Assembly: GCA_043769645.1 (NCBI GenBank)
Contig: JAYVJC010000026.1
Location: forward strand, 1-47,175
Length of the DNA: 47,175 nucleotides
Direction of reading: 5' to 3'
DNA from: JAYUDN01 sp043769645
Lineage (GTDB): Bacteria > Patescibacteriota > Gracilibacteria > BD1-5 > UBA2023
Made by a program: the position numbers and the translations under genes. This document shows positions 1 through 10,813 of the stretch, in pieces. Below the pieces are notes generated by a model. That model was given only the letters and a program-made list of their open reading frames with translations, was not told the origin of the DNA and ran no database searches. How positions within the stretch are numbered: the first letter of the stretch is position 1; each line of letters begins with the position of its first letter.

Positions 1-1908
1 TCTTCTCCTGGTGAGCATCGAGCTCTTGATGATACGATGATGAGCGTCCATCTCTTCCTCCAATTTCTGAACGAAATCCATTCTCTGGATGCAAAAAAAC
101 AATCCATACTCTCACTCCTTTGCCGCCATGATGAAACCGGGATGATGGATCTGCTCTGCGATATGTGTGAAATAGCAAAACTCAGTCAATATATCCTTCC
201 TATCTTTCATAGCGTAGGAACGAAGGAAGTAATACCCCCACTCTCCAGTACTACTCCAGTTCTCAAGCTTACTTCATTTCGCGGAGAACCTGGATCAGAG
301 ATAGACTATATCAAGAGACTGAGCGAAAAATGACCTATTCTTCTTCTCGTTCAAGGCTACCAGCAGATAGAGTGGATAGAAAAAGAGTGCCTCAATCACT
401 CTCTCACTGTCGCTCGTTATTTTTCTCGGGAAAAATATATTTCACTGAAGCAGCTGACTTTTCGTCTGAGTGAAGAAAAAATATGGTCGAGAAAGTATAT
501 GATACTTATCGGAAAACTCCTCTTCTGGCTTCAGGATACGAAAACAGGGATTCTCTCCGAACTAAAATACTATGGTGACGAACGTACTATGATCGATGAA
601 TTTCGTGCAGAAAACTGAGAAACACATACCTTTATAGAAGCTTCCCAAAAAAATATAGGAGAGAGAATAGTTACCATTGCAGAGACTCATGACGCCCTTC
701 GAGATAGGATCGTACTCGAGAAACACCTTGTTATTCGAGATATTGAGCGATTCGATGATGCCATGCGTCATACCCTTTCAGAAACTATAGATTTTACCCT
801 CTGGAAAAGTATCATCGAGGAGCTACTTGCCCAAGAGATTTGCAATACTACCTCGCTCACAAGACTTCTCTGGTGAGTGTATGCGATCGAATCGCTCTTT
901 GTATCTTCCGTCAAGCGTCCCACCGGTCCGAATCCTCTCCCACCTGGTGATTTCGGTGAAACGTATCACTTTATGCAGGCTACTATTTGGAGCCACTGAG
1001 GAAGATGGAATATTCTCTATACTGAACTTCTTATCACTATTTGGAAAAACATTCGAAACGGTATAACAGAAAATGACACCTTACAATACAAACTCCAAAT
1101 AAATACCATAGAACGGTACTTAAAAACCTTGGAAGTTCTCTTCAAAAAAAGGGATGATACTATTTCTATTATCCTCTCTATCCAGAAAGAATCGATACGT
1201 GTTAGCGTTATCCCACGAAACGTTCGTTCTTATACTGCTCATTTTTTCTCGCCCTACTGAGAAACTATTTTGGGCTATGGGACTTCCCTTTCAGGACCTA
1301 TAATGCAAAGGTTTATTCGAGAGGAAATATTTTCAAATTTCGAGGGGATAGATACTTCTTGAAAATGAATATCTCCCCATCGGATTGCCGTTCGTAAAAC
1401 TGTTGATGATATGATAGCCATCATCACAGACTCAAATGCACTCCAAGAAGGAGAATCACATATCATCCTTACGACAAGTCTGAAGCATATCCGGGAGATA
1501 GGAACCAACCTAAGAAACACCTACCGATGAACTGAGGTTGATATTTTTATACAAGGGATTTCCTGAGGGAAAGGCAAGATACTCACCAATTTTCTCAATT
1601 CGAAGAAAAAAAAGATACTCATCGGGCTCATCGATACTTGGAGAGATGAGTTTGAACTTTGGAAAAGGGCGAAAGCTATTTCCATAATGAAACTCCCCTT
1701 TGATCCGCTGACGGATGTTCGTTTTCTCGCAAGAACCGTAGGGATGAAGGATAACTTCGAGGGTTATAGCATACCGACGACCCTCATAAAGATGAATACA
1801 CTCCTCTGAAGGATTTTTTCTCTTGGATATAAGAAAGATGTGGTATGCTATGATGAACGCCTCCTTACGAGCGAGTGGTGAAAAAAGATGTATCAGGAAA
1901 TGCTATAG
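1..1908 (+). CDS. DinG-type exonuclease/helicase-like protein, 5' partial, helicase motifs degenerate
   Basis: The frame is open from the first base to TAG at 1906, using TGA as Gly (635 residues visible). The N-terminus shows the last motif of a DEDDh 3'-5' exonuclease (HRALDD, H6 and D11). The C-terminal ~100 residues match the end of DinG-family superfamily 2 helicases: IGLIDTWRDE in place of LLGTxSFWEGVD, then KLPFDPLTD, and LLGRIFSLG followed by YDERLL. The middle keeps the DinG landmark of a Trp-rich segment with ..TKTGILSEL.. (about 165-180). I find no Walker A (GxGKT/S) after the exonuclease, the DEAH position reads DIER (247-250), and the QxxGRxxR arginine pair is reduced. It may be an exonuclease with a structural or DNA-binding helicase remnant. 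The exonuclease core lies outside the window. Confidence 0.7.
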
Positions 1909-2006
1909 AAAAAAATAAAAAGAGGGTTACGCAACCAAAAAGTGTGCTGAAATTTGCATAAAATTCAATTATTTGATATTCTTATCAAGACACTTTACTA
2001 TTTACT

Positions 2007-2909
2007 ATGGCAAACGAAGAACTCACAGCAAGTCCACCTGAGGGTCAACCCTCTGCTCCAGCGGCACCGGAAGCGATAAATAAAGAAAGCTTTATCCATA
2101 TTGAAGAGAAATCAAACGATCCGAAAGCCTATAATGACCTCTTTCAACAAGATGCCAATGGAAATATCCGTATAGGACCAAAGGCCAAGAAACCAATACT
2201 CGAAATTATTACGATAGGATTGACTTATATTCTTATTTTCGTAGTTATCATAGTCGTCGGCTTTAGTATCGACGTATTTATGAGGTCTCAAAAATCGAAT
2301 GCCATAGCCGAAAAGTATAGATTTCTTTGTCCATATATCAGTATGTGAGTCGTCACCTGACAATCCTGAGAATGTCGAACTCTTTCTATGATATACGATG
2401 AATTTGAGGCGAATCGTATCAAGCTTGAAGCAAGCACTATGGGCTATGTTTCACAATATATTCCCATAAAAATCTCGAAAAATCTTATCAGTACTTCTCC
2501 GGAAAAAACATTTATCATCTCAAAATACGATACCAAAGTTCGATTTGATAAAATCATAGATAAATTCGAAAAAGTACGTGCAAGTCAACAGTATACAAAA
2601 CAGTCTAATATTAGTTGTACTGGGCTCTCTATGAACGAATCATGAAATATGTCGACACAGTGTATAGTCTATGGAGGAGATATCGGATCTGATGGAACGA
2701 ATGGAAAACTCGGATCTTCTCGTATAGAAACACTCAAATTTATCGATACCCTATGAGAAACGGATAAAAGTGAATTCATCGTTATGGATCCGCCTCTGAC
2801 CCTCAGTGTAGAGGAAATACCACAGGGAAGTAACGGAGATATATTTACCACCCGAACTATAGTACCACTCCAGCTTCAGTACGTCCCTATTACTAGTAAC
2901 GCTCTCTAA
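2007..2909 (+). CDS. Single-TM protein of the type IV pilus operon (PilN/PilO-like position)
   Basis: 300 aa reading TGA as Gly. The first ~68 residues are a Pro/Ala/Glu-rich, soluble cytoplasmic stretch, followed by one strong membrane helix at about 70-92 and then a ~205-residue domain that should lie outside the membrane. No signal peptide is seen. It is the first gene of a tight operon with a second one-TM protein, PilB and PilC; the next start lies one base after this stop. By position and topology it could be an inner-membrane alignment protein of the PilN/PilO kind, but I see no diagnostic motif, so that is inference. ATG 2007 has no Shine-Dalgarno; the leader is AT/C-rich. Confidence 0.75.
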
Positions 2910-2910
2910 T

Positions 2911-4038
2911 ATGATAAGTTCATCTCAACGAGAACATCTCGTATATACCCTCACCGGTCAAGTATCACTCATTTTCCTCTTCATAGGTTGGGCCCTCTAC
3001 TATGTACTACCCTGAAGAGCAAATATAGCAGAAGCACAGGTTGTAGCAAATAGCAAAATTACTGAGTTTAATGTACTCAAAAAAGATGGTTTAACTATCG
3101 ATGCCGTCAAGAGAATTGCTTCCACTTCGAATCAATACGAGGAACTATTAAAAATTATTGGTATTTCTTGACAAAATGCTGCGAATGCTATCACGAAAGA
3201 TAGTCCAGATATGGAATATCTCGACTGGATAAAAGGAAAAGTGGCAGGAAGTGATAGTGATAAAGCAATACTTGTGAGAACAAAAACATTGATTAATAGT
3301 ATCATACCAACTATGAGTTCTGCAGGAAGTATCGAGGAAGAAATGCTTACCTTAAAAGGAATGATCATCTTTATCGAAGGGAAATTTATCAAACAATTTA
3401 ATGTACAAAGTACCTCTCCTATAGGTATTAGTGGAATGAATTTCTGAAAAGTCAAAGATTTACCAGATGGAATAGGATACCTTGATATAAAACTAGAAGT
3501 CACTGGAACGAGTGATAATATCATGAGGCTCATTCGATATATAAATAAAAGTGGAGATCCGACAGCACTCCTAGCCGAAGAAGGAAACTCTGCGGTAGAT
3601 TCTAGACTATTACAAGACCAAAGTACCCTTCCAAAGATTCTAGAAAATCCTCTGATTACTATAACTCAATTCTCTCTTCAGGACTTGCCGACAAATCTTG
3701 GTCCGAATGAGGAAAATACAGGAAGACTCAGTCTCAGGCTCTACTTACGTGGATGAGCCCCCCAAGATATTCGAAGTTTTCAAAATCAACTGATAGCTCG
3801 TATCGACCGACTTATTACTACTATACAAGATCAACAGGATAAATGTAAAAATACTCCTTCACTATGTACCAACGAAGAGAAAAATAAGGTAAACAATGAA
3901 AAGCTCAGAATTATCAGAAAAGGAATGAATGATGCTATCAAAAATAAAGGCGGACTCTGACAGATTTACGTTCTTTCACAATTCTTCAATACCATAAAAA
4001 ACCTTGAAGATGAGATCAATATCGTACCATCAAAATAA
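2911..4038 (+). CDS. PilO-like single-TM protein of the type IV pilus operon
   Basis: 375 aa. A short cytoplasmic N-terminus is followed by one membrane helix at about 12-32, then a long extracytoplasmic part with helical stretches (about 35-60 and 285-340), and a central region containing a conserved-looking PIGISGMNF segment. This is the layout of PilO-type proteins (one TM, coiled coil, ferredoxin-like domain), and the gene sits directly upstream of pilB. Several glycines are TGA codons. The stop at 4036-4038 is 11 bases before the pilB start. The family assignment rests on topology and neighbours, not on a signature motif. Confidence 0.75.
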
Positions 4039-4049
4039 ATCACTCCACT

Positions 4050-5309
4050 ATGCCGTCATCAATTGAAATACTAAAACAACAAATATATAAATGAGAGAAT
4101 ATTCAGCAAATTTGTGATTTGATGATTATTGGTGCTGTAGAAATCTGAGGCTCAGATATTCATATCGAACCTCTCTCCAATATCGTACGCCTTAGATATC
4201 GCGTTGATGGGGTTTTAAGGGAAATACTAGAATACCAAGTATTTCTGCATTCTCAAATTGTTGCGCGATTCAAGATACTATCCAATCTCAAAATCGACGA
4301 ATCTCGAATTCCTCAAGATGGACGTCTCTCGACGACCATCAGCGAAAAATCACTCGATCTTCGAGTATCTACCCTTCCAACCGTACATGGAGAAAAGATA
4401 GTGATGCGTATCGTCGATAAAAGTAAAAAAATCCCCGACCTATTTCAGCTCGGAATCGAGTGAAAAAATAGACGAATTCTTGAAAAAGCTATCGCTATGC
4501 CGAATGGTATTATCCTGACAAGTGGACCAACGGGAAGTGGAAAGTCAACGACCCTATATTCTTGTCTTACCAAACTCAATGCCCCAGATGTAAATATCAT
4601 GACTCTCGAAGACCCAGTGGAAAATCAAATCGATGGGGTAAACCAGAGTCAGATCTTTCCGAGTATAGGATATACATTTGCTGGCGGACTGCGTACTGCT
4701 CTTCGACAAGATCCTGATATTATTATGGTTTGAGAAATTCGAGACCATGAAACCATCAATGTGGCAATCGAAGCCTCTCTTACAGGACACCTTGTCGTTT
4801 CTACCATCCATACGAACTCTGCAGCCGAAACAATCACGCGTATCTTAAATATGGGAATCCAAGCATTTCTCCTCCCAGCTACGGTCAATGCTATCATCGC
4901 TCAACGACTTATTCGTAGACTTTGTAAAACATGTAAGAAGACTTTTTCTATGGAGGAGCTGGATCCGTATGTGAAAAAAAATGTAGAAAAGGCTCTCAAA
5001 AGAACAGCAAAGGAAGAACTTCTCGAAAGACTATCGAAAGAAATATTGGAAAAACCTCTCTTCTTTGAACCAGTCGGTTGTAAAGAATGTGACAACACTG
5101 GATATAAGGGTCGAGTTGGTATTTATGAGATTATGGAAATTACTCCTGTCATAAAAAAGATGATTCTTGAATCAGCAAGTGCCACGACCATCAATGAAGT
5201 AGCGATCGATGACGGCATGATCTCACTCGAACAAGATGGTATTATCAAGGCACTCAATGGTACTACTTCTCTTGCAGAAGTGTATAGTGCTGCGAAAGAG
5301 AATGCTTAA
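4050..5309 (+). CDS. pilB: Type IV pilus assembly ATPase PilB (GspE/PilB family)
   Basis: 419 aa. This hexameric ATPase powers pilin polymerisation from the cytoplasmic side of the membrane. Walker A is GPTGSGKS (159-166). The Asp box is followed by Walker B with DPDIIMV and GEIRD at 228, whose invariant Gly is a TGA codon (4731-4733). The His box reads TIHTNSA. A tetracysteine zinc site is present (C292xxC295 and C344xxC347), typical of PilB/GspE rather than PilT. It is shorter than usual (about 560 aa) because the N-terminal MshEN/N1 region is missing; the protein begins almost directly at the N2 domain. It is followed by pilC at 33 bp. Confidence 0.95.
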
Positions 5310-5342
5310 GTCCACTCCCATAAATTATTTAACTATTCTCAT

Positions 5343-6488
5343 ATGACAACAACCGATAATCTCGTCATTCTCAATGTAGAAGACGGTGCTGTCCATCAAG
5401 AAAAAAAAGATTTGATGAAGAAACTCAACGACTGGCTGGAACCAACCAGAAATTTGAAACTACGCCAAAAAGTCGTATTTTTTCGAATGCTGGCTACGAT
5501 GGTAAATGCGAGTCTGACCGTCCTCAAAAGTCTTCAGGCACTAAGAAAACAAGAAAAAGACAAGAAGATTCAACAGTTCTATGACTATATGATAGCCAAT
5601 GTACAATCTGGTACTCCGCTGAACGAGGCATTGAAAGAATACTATGGAGCCTTCAATGATGCAGAAACCTCTATAATCGAGGCTGGAGAAAAAACAGGAA
5701 GACTCAATCTCTCTCTTATCCAGATTGCCGATCAGACCGAAAAGGTAGATAATATTACGCGTAAGATCAAGGGAGCTATGATGTATCCCCTCCTCCTGAT
5801 TACAGCCATGGTTGGCTGTGTCACTATCCTGATGGTCAAAGTAATTCCAAAACTTATTGAATTTTTCGGAGATCCAGCAAAGCTTCCTGGTACGACAAAA
5901 GCTATCCTTGCCACCAGTAACTTTTTTAAAAATTATTGGTTCCAAACAGCTATCGTACTCGCAGCTCTCGTCATCTGAATCAATATATATAAACATACCA
6001 AGTGAGGAAAATATCGGTTCGACTCTTGGCTCCTTCATGCTCCAGTGTATGGAGAGCTTCTTAGAAAGGTCGTTCTCTCTCGATTTGCACGAATCTTTGC
6101 CAATCTTATCTCAAACGGGGTATCGGTGGTAGAATCACTGAGAATCGTATCCAGTGCGGTGGGAAATGAACCCTATCGAGAGCGGGTACTCCTCCTTCGA
6201 GAAGACGTACGAAATGGAATCAAGATGGGAGAAAGTCTCGAAGATGACCCACTCTTTCCTGATCTCCTTGTCCAGATGATCAAGGTAGGTGAGGAAACAG
6301 CACAAATCGGTGAAACCGTCATCAAGATTGCTGACTTCTATGATGATGAAGTGGATATCGTCATCGGAAGTATCCAGAAAATGATCGAACCATTTATCTT
6401 GATCATCATGGCGTGAGTTATCTGATTTATCGCACTCTGAGTCTTCGAGCCGATTATGGGTCTTGCGGGATCACTTTCAGAACGTTAA
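5343..6488 (+). CDS. pilC: Type IV pilus inner-membrane platform protein PilC (GspF family)
   Basis: 381 aa, joined across several TGA-Gly codons. Two repeated GspF/T2SSF domains are visible: the first has FFRMLATMVNASL and later EAGEKTGRLNLSL, the second has ARIFANLISNGVS and KVGEETAQIGE. Each is followed by hydrophobic segments (about 155-180, 200-220 and 355-378). PilC is the membrane platform on which the PilB motor works. The N-terminal ~45 residues are charged and cytoplasmic. It is the last gene of the pilus operon, and a hairpin terminator follows 28 bases downstream. A pseudopilin is encoded separately at 30366. Confidence 0.95.
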
Positions 6489-6515
6489 AAACTGTTCTTT
6501 TCTTCTGAAAACTTC

Positions 6516-6547
6516 AAATCCCTGTATCTTAAAATATAGGGATTTTT
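6516..6547 (+). terminator. Rho-independent terminator after pilC
   Basis: An inverted repeat (AAATCCCTGTAT / ATATAGGGATTT) with a short loop runs into a T tract. It closes the pilus operon. Confidence 0.8.
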
Positions 6548-6697
6548 GTAAGAAATAGGTTTCAAGCAAGCTCTCTAGGAATGAAGTTACAAATGAGAAA
6601 AAATCTTTTTGATATTTATATTTTCTTTATATACTTTAGCCGAAAATTAGTGATATTTTATATTTTTAATTTTTAATTTAATTTTTAATTCTATTCT

Positions 6698-7318
6698 ATG
6701 TACTCTCTCGAAGCAAAGATCCGTACTGAAATTGCCCGAGTTCACCGAAAAACTGGTGCCCTCCCCGCAGTCGTATACGGCAAGGATACCCCTTCGACGA
6801 ATCTTTCTCTCAATATGTCAGAGTTTATCAAGCTCTACCGTATCGCGTGAAATAATCATATTATCGAACTCAATGTCGAAAAAAAGAAGTATAATGTCCT
6901 TGTCCATGAGGCACAACGACATCCCGTCACTGGAGCATTCCTCCACCTAGATTTCCTCGTCGTCAATATGAAAGAAGAAATCCATGTTCAGATTCCTATC
7001 GTCCTCGTAGGAACCGCTCCAGCGGTCCTCGAAGGTGGACAAGTGCATCAGTCTCTCCAGAATCTTGATGTCAAGTGCCTTCCTGCAAACCTTGTTGAAT
7101 CATTTGAACTCGATATTTCTCCACTCGCTCATACTGGACAAACCTTGCATGTGAGTGATCTCTCAATTGATGCCAAGAAATTTACCGTTCTTTCAAATGC
7201 TGAAGAAGCGATCGTTTCTATCCATGCGGTCAAAGAACACAAAGAAGAAACTGAAGTTATCACTCCTGATGCAGTAGCTACCGTCAAACAGACAGAAAAG
7301 ACAGAAACCGCTGAATAA
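6698..7318 (+). CDS. rplY: 50S ribosomal protein L25 (CTC form)
   Basis: 206 aa. The N-terminal ~90 residues are the 5S-rRNA-binding L25 domain (opens MYSLEAKIRTE, contains GALPAVVYGKD and HPVTGAFLHLDF). The C-terminal half is the beta-rich TL5/CTC extension, ending in a Lys/Thr/Glu-rich tail. This two-domain form is common outside the gamma-proteobacteria. The start at 6698 fits the family; the leader is very AT-rich and has no Shine-Dalgarno. It is monocistronic, with terminators on both sides. Confidence 0.93.
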
Positions 7319-7320
7319 GC

Positions 7321-7352
7321 TCTATCCTCCTGTCTTCAGGGGGATTTTTCTT
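7321..7352 (+). terminator. Terminator after rplY
   Basis: ATCCTCCTG and CAGGGGGAT form a stem with a 4-5 nt loop, followed by TTTTTC directly after the rplY stop. Confidence 0.7.
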
Positions 7353-7427
7353 GATTGATTTTATATCTCATATATACTCCTATTATATTTTTTCTAGGTA
7401 CCATACTTAAAACTCAAATTCTACCCT

Positions 7428-7760
7428 ATGCTAATCCGTCTCGTCGGTGAATGAACCGAACTCGCATCTCTCAAAGATATCGTCGACCGTGCGCTGAGTG
7501 AACTCTCCCTCACGGACTCCGTCATCGTAGAATCATCGAGCGATGCTGCCTACAAGCTCGAACTTGGGATTACGGAGAATCCGGCCCTCTGTATCGAAGA
7601 ATCAAGTATCGATTTCAAAGATATGATCTTTCAGGGGGAAGTCCCAGAGTATGAAGAGATCAAATCTATGTTTGTTTCTATCCTCGGTGATGATGAAGAC
7701 CACGAGGGAGGATCCTGTGGAACCGGAGGATGCGGAAGTTGTGATAGCGGATGTCACTAA
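7428..7760 (+). CDS. Small thioredoxin-fold protein without CxxC, with a Cys-rich C-terminal tail
   Basis: 110 aa. Residues 1-80 follow the pattern of the small thioredoxin family (MTH895/TM0996-like, 'redox-active disulfide protein 2'): an MLIRLVGEG strand-loop, an amphipathic helix, a TENPAL cis-Pro-like segment (about 46-51) and a GEVPEYEEIKSMF final helix. The family's CxxC after the first strand is absent (reads GEGTELASL). The last 20 residues instead carry four cysteines and a histidine (C-x4-C-x2-C-x3-C-x-H) among glycines, which could bind a metal or act as a displaced redox site. The fold call is by pattern only. Confidence 0.65.
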
Positions 7761-7846
7761 AAATCAAAATATACTCATTTCTTAAGGAAAAAATTGTATA
7801 ATCTACCTATTCGTCAAGGGAAATTCCTTGCGTGAAATCGAAAAGA

Positions 7847-7874
7847 ATGCTATCCTAGAAGGGTAGTATTTTTA
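7847..7874 (+). terminator. Terminator after the thioredoxin-like gene
   Basis: ATGCTATCC / GGGTAGTAT hairpin followed by a T run. A second small hairpin (CAAGGGAA/TTCCTTG) lies just upstream, about 7814-7830. Confidence 0.65.
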
Positions 7875-7885
7875 ATATACAAAAT

Positions 7886-8335
7886 ATGAAAATAAATATA
7901 TTTTATAAGATGCATTGAGCTCCTTCTGGGAGTATCGGAGAAGAATTAATCCTTTGAAAATCACCAAGTACTTCTCAGAAAACTATTGATGCAGTAATGA
8001 AAAATGTTCTTGCCGCAATAGAAGACCATGAAAATCAAGGGAGAGTGCTCGAATCCCTACGAGCCTTAGGAAAAAGAGGAAGTGAAATTTTCCATGATCC
8101 AGAATTGTTTAACAAGTGACTACAAGCATATGAGGATCGTGAAGAAGAAGAAATTTCAAGACTAAAATCAGCATCCCAAGTTACTAACCTTCCAATCAAT
8201 GATCGGGCTCGTGCTATCTTAGAATTTGAAAATGCGAGTAGAGGCTATACCCAGTGATTAAAAAATCTTACGGAGCTTCATGCGAAAGCAATGAACAATG
8301 AAGACCTTTTCAACGCAGTAAGCGCTATTGCCTAA
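7886..8335 (+). CDS. Hypothetical protein, helical, acidic
   Basis: 149 aa, with TGA read as Gly at several sites. It appears mostly alpha-helical and charged (for example EDREEEEISRLKSA around 82-96), with no membrane segment, signal peptide or motif that I recognise. The start at 7886 is preceded by an AT-rich leader after the terminator. It is convergent with ligA; a hairpin plus T tract for its termination lies inside the 3' end of ligA. Coding is supported by a long open frame that exists only with TGA as Gly and by protein-like composition. Function unknown. Confidence 0.6.
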
Positions 8336-8373
8336 GGTACAACTATTCTCTAGGATTTGGATGAATACCTCAT

Positions 8374-10686
8374 TTAAGTATGAAGTAATGCGTGAAATTC
8401 TTTTATACTCATACACCTCACTCCAAGGCTCTCTGCCTTGGATTTTTTAGACCCCGCATCATTCCCGACGATGAGGTAGTCCAGTTTGCCGGTAACAGCT
8501 GTTCGAACTTCCCCACCATGCTCTTCTATCATCGCATGGATTTCATCTCGAGAAATTCATTCAAATGAACCCGTCACACAGAAACTCTTTCCAGAAAGTT
8601 TCCCGCCATTTCCCTCTTGAGGGGTGCCCGAAGGACGGGGTGGAGGTATATGAATCTCAAGCTCATGGAGAAGTCCTTCGATGAGGAGGCTATTTTCTTC
8701 GACATATTCGACAAAGGCTCGCGCCGTCTCTGGACCGATATCTTTGATCTCAAGAAGATCTTCTTCTTTTGTAGTAAGTATAGTTTGTAGGAGATTCTTT
8801 TTTAAATCTACTCACTCATAATTCATAACTCATAACTCATAATTCCCGATAAGTCGTGCTGTTTTTTTCCCGACATTCGGAATCCCGAGAGCAACCAATA
8901 CTCTATCAAGCGTCGTATTTCGTGCCTTTTCTAGGGCTTCAAGGAGATTATTGACGGATTTTTCCTTGTAGCCTTCGAGCTCGAAAAATTGCTCATGGTA
9001 TCGACCAAGGTGAAACACTGAGACAAAGTCGGTAATCCACCCGAGTTCGAGAAAAAGTTCTATTTGTTTGACTCAGAGTCCATCGATATTGAAACCTTGT
9101 TTTCCGACAAACATCTCGAGTTGTCACTGGATCTTCGCTGGACAGTGCTTATTCGGACAATAGATAGCGACCTTTCCTTCATACTGTATAAGTTTTGTCT
9201 GGCAAATGGGGCAAATTTCGGGTGGAAGTACTTCTTTTTCAACTCATGTTCTGACTTCCGTAAGCACCGAGACCACTTCGGGTATGACTTCTCCAGCACG
9301 CATGATGAAGACATAGTCCCCTTCTCGTACTCCCTTCTTCGCAAGCTCATCATAGTTATGCAAGGTGGCTCGACGGACAACCACGCCACTCACATCGACG
9401 GCTTCGAGATTCGCCACAGGAGTCACGGTCCCCGTACGTCCCACAGAGTGTTCGATCGAGATCACCCGAGTTCGTACCTGCTTCGCGGGAAACTTGTAGG
9501 CAATCGCATATCGTGGATGGTGCTCGGTACGCCCGAGGTCATCCCAGAGACTCATATCATCGAGTTTAAGTACCATCCCATCGATATCGAAGTCGAAATA
9601 GTTCCTCAAGCTCCTTTCCGAAAGGAGCTGTCCCGAGTTACTCGGGACTGAGGATTTCTTCTCTGTTTTCCCAAGATACCACTCTGTCTCTCTCTGAAGT
9701 AATTCACAAAGTACATCGATTCCACCTATATTTTTAAACTCGAAATCCTCCCGTTCGAATCCCCAAGAAGCCAAGAGATCCATGAGTCAAGAATACGTAC
9801 CTCATAACCTAGACCCTTCTCCTTCAGAGTAGGGGAACTCGAAAGCTCCCTCTTCATCAGGAGAGGGTTGGGGTGAGGTCTCTATCTGTGGTATCGAGTA
9901 AGCAAAAAACTGAAGATTTCGGGAACGGGTAATAAGCGGATCGAGCTGACGTAGCGAACCAGATGCGGCATTCCGAGGATTGGCAAAGAGCTTTTCGCCA
10001 AGCTCCAGTCGCACGCGATTGACCCGATCGAACTCCGTCCGACTCATCATCACTTCTCCACGAATTTCCATACGCTCGATATCTTTGAGTGATATGACTT
10101 CCTTGGGGATATTGGCAATTTCAAAAGCTCCGAGCGTCACATCTTCGCCTTCGACTCCACTTCCCCGCGTGACCGCCTGGTGGAGTTTCCCGTATCGATA
10201 AATAATTGCGAGTCCAAGTCCGTCATACTTCGGTTGGATATAATATGTCACCTCATCCCCTAGCCCCTTCTCCTTCAGAGAAGGGGAATGACTCAATACT
10301 CCCTCTCTTTTAGGAGAGGGCTGGGGTGAGGTAAGTATTTTTCGCATCCGCTCATTCCACTCTCGTACTTCCTCGACACTATAGGTATTATCAAGTGATA
10401 TCATTGGATAGATATGTTTCACTTTCTGAAACTGCTCACTCGCCATGATCGCAAGTCGCGCGGTCGGTGAGTTCGCATCGAACATATCGTGATCTGACTC
10501 AAGTCGCGCGAGGGCATGAAAGAGCTCGTCATACTCAGTATCTGAGATAATCGGATCTTCCTCTTGATAGTAGAGTCGATTATTCTCTTGTACTACCTCA
10601 CGGAGAGCAAATATATCTTCTTTTTTGAGATTACGAATACGGGCAAGAAAATCGCGAGAAAGCGAAAGGAGTTCTGAGTGGTTCAT
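8374..10686 (-). CDS. ligA: NAD-dependent DNA ligase LigA with in-frame repeat insertions
   Basis: 770 aa versus about 670 usually. Order: Ia domain; adenylation domain with the catalytic Lys in QPKYDGLGLAI; OB fold (FDIDGMVLKLDD, HPRYAIAYKFPA); Cys4 zinc site (CPIC and CPNKHC); HhH repeats (GIPNVGKKTA, IKDIGPETA); and a C-terminal BRCT domain (FCVTGSFEG, LDYLIVG). The extra length comes from several in-frame insertions of palindromic repeats: two related 80-bp elements encoding TSPQPSP..EG peptides, one double hairpin near the OB fold, and a small direct repeat encoding NYELGVMNYE in the HhH region. All catalytic motifs survive, so the enzyme is probably active. It seals nicks in replication and repair. 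Confidence 0.95.
8423..8448 (+). terminator. Terminator for the 7886 gene embedded in the ligA 3' end
   Basis: A perfect CCAAGGC/GCCTTGG stem with a 5-nt loop followed by six T on the + strand. It lies inside the last codons of ligA on the opposite strand and would stop convergent transcription. Confidence 0.65.
8812..8845. repeat. Short direct repeats within ligA (HhH region)
   Basis: About four near-repeats of the CATAA(T/C)T(C/T) unit, giving an in-frame NYELGVMNYE insertion next to a helix-hairpin-helix motif of LigA. Confidence 0.6.
9609..9648. repeat. Double-hairpin palindromic insertion within ligA
   Basis: Two adjacent perfect palindromes (9609-9629, AGCTCCTTTC/GAAAGGAGCT; 9630-9648, GTCCCGAG/CTCGGGAC) lie in frame just before the FDIDGMVLK motif and add about 15 residues not usual for the family. 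Confidence 0.7.
9800..9880. repeat. Palindromic repeat element, copy B, in frame within ligA
   Basis: An 81-bp element reading CCTCA..CCCTTCTCCTTCAGAG on one side and GGAGAGGGTTGGGGTGAGG on the other. It is closely related to copy A at 10250 and encodes a Pro/Ser/Glu-rich linker in LigA. Confidence 0.85.
10250..10332. repeat. Palindromic repeat element, copy A, in frame within ligA
   Basis: An 83-bp element with the same arrangement as copy B (CCTTCTCCTTCAGAG shared exactly; ends GGGGTGAGG). It sits just before the adenylation-site Lys motif and is read as TSPQPSP..EG..LGDEV. This Pro/Ser type of repeat resembles dispersed palindromic elements known from many genomes. Confidence 0.85.
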
Positions 10687-10813
10687 GGGGAGGAGTATAG
10701 AGAAATTCTCAGAAAAAGAAATATTGACATAGTAAAAAGTATTGTTAATATAACTATATACTTAATAGTTACCTATTCCAATAGCAAATCCAGAAATCCC
10801 CTCAGAAGAAGTA
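10687..10813. other. Intergenic region upstream of ligA
   Basis: AT-rich; presumably holds the ligA promoter on the - strand. An open frame continuous with the next + strand ORF runs back to about 10775 but has no ATG/GTG/TTG. Confidence 0.4.

Noticed and set aside
1540..1590. GISGGKGK as a Walker A loop in the DinG-like protein
   Set aside because: Spacing does not fit GxxxxGK[ST] and the segment aligns with the region before helicase motif IV/V, not motif I.
37..6416. Apparent multiple pseudogenes in the first 6.4 kb under the standard code
   Set aside because: All apparent breaks are in-frame TGA; reading TGA as Gly restores full-length genes.
8812..8845. CRISPR-like short repeats
   Set aside because: Units are too short, without spacers, and lie in frame within ligA.
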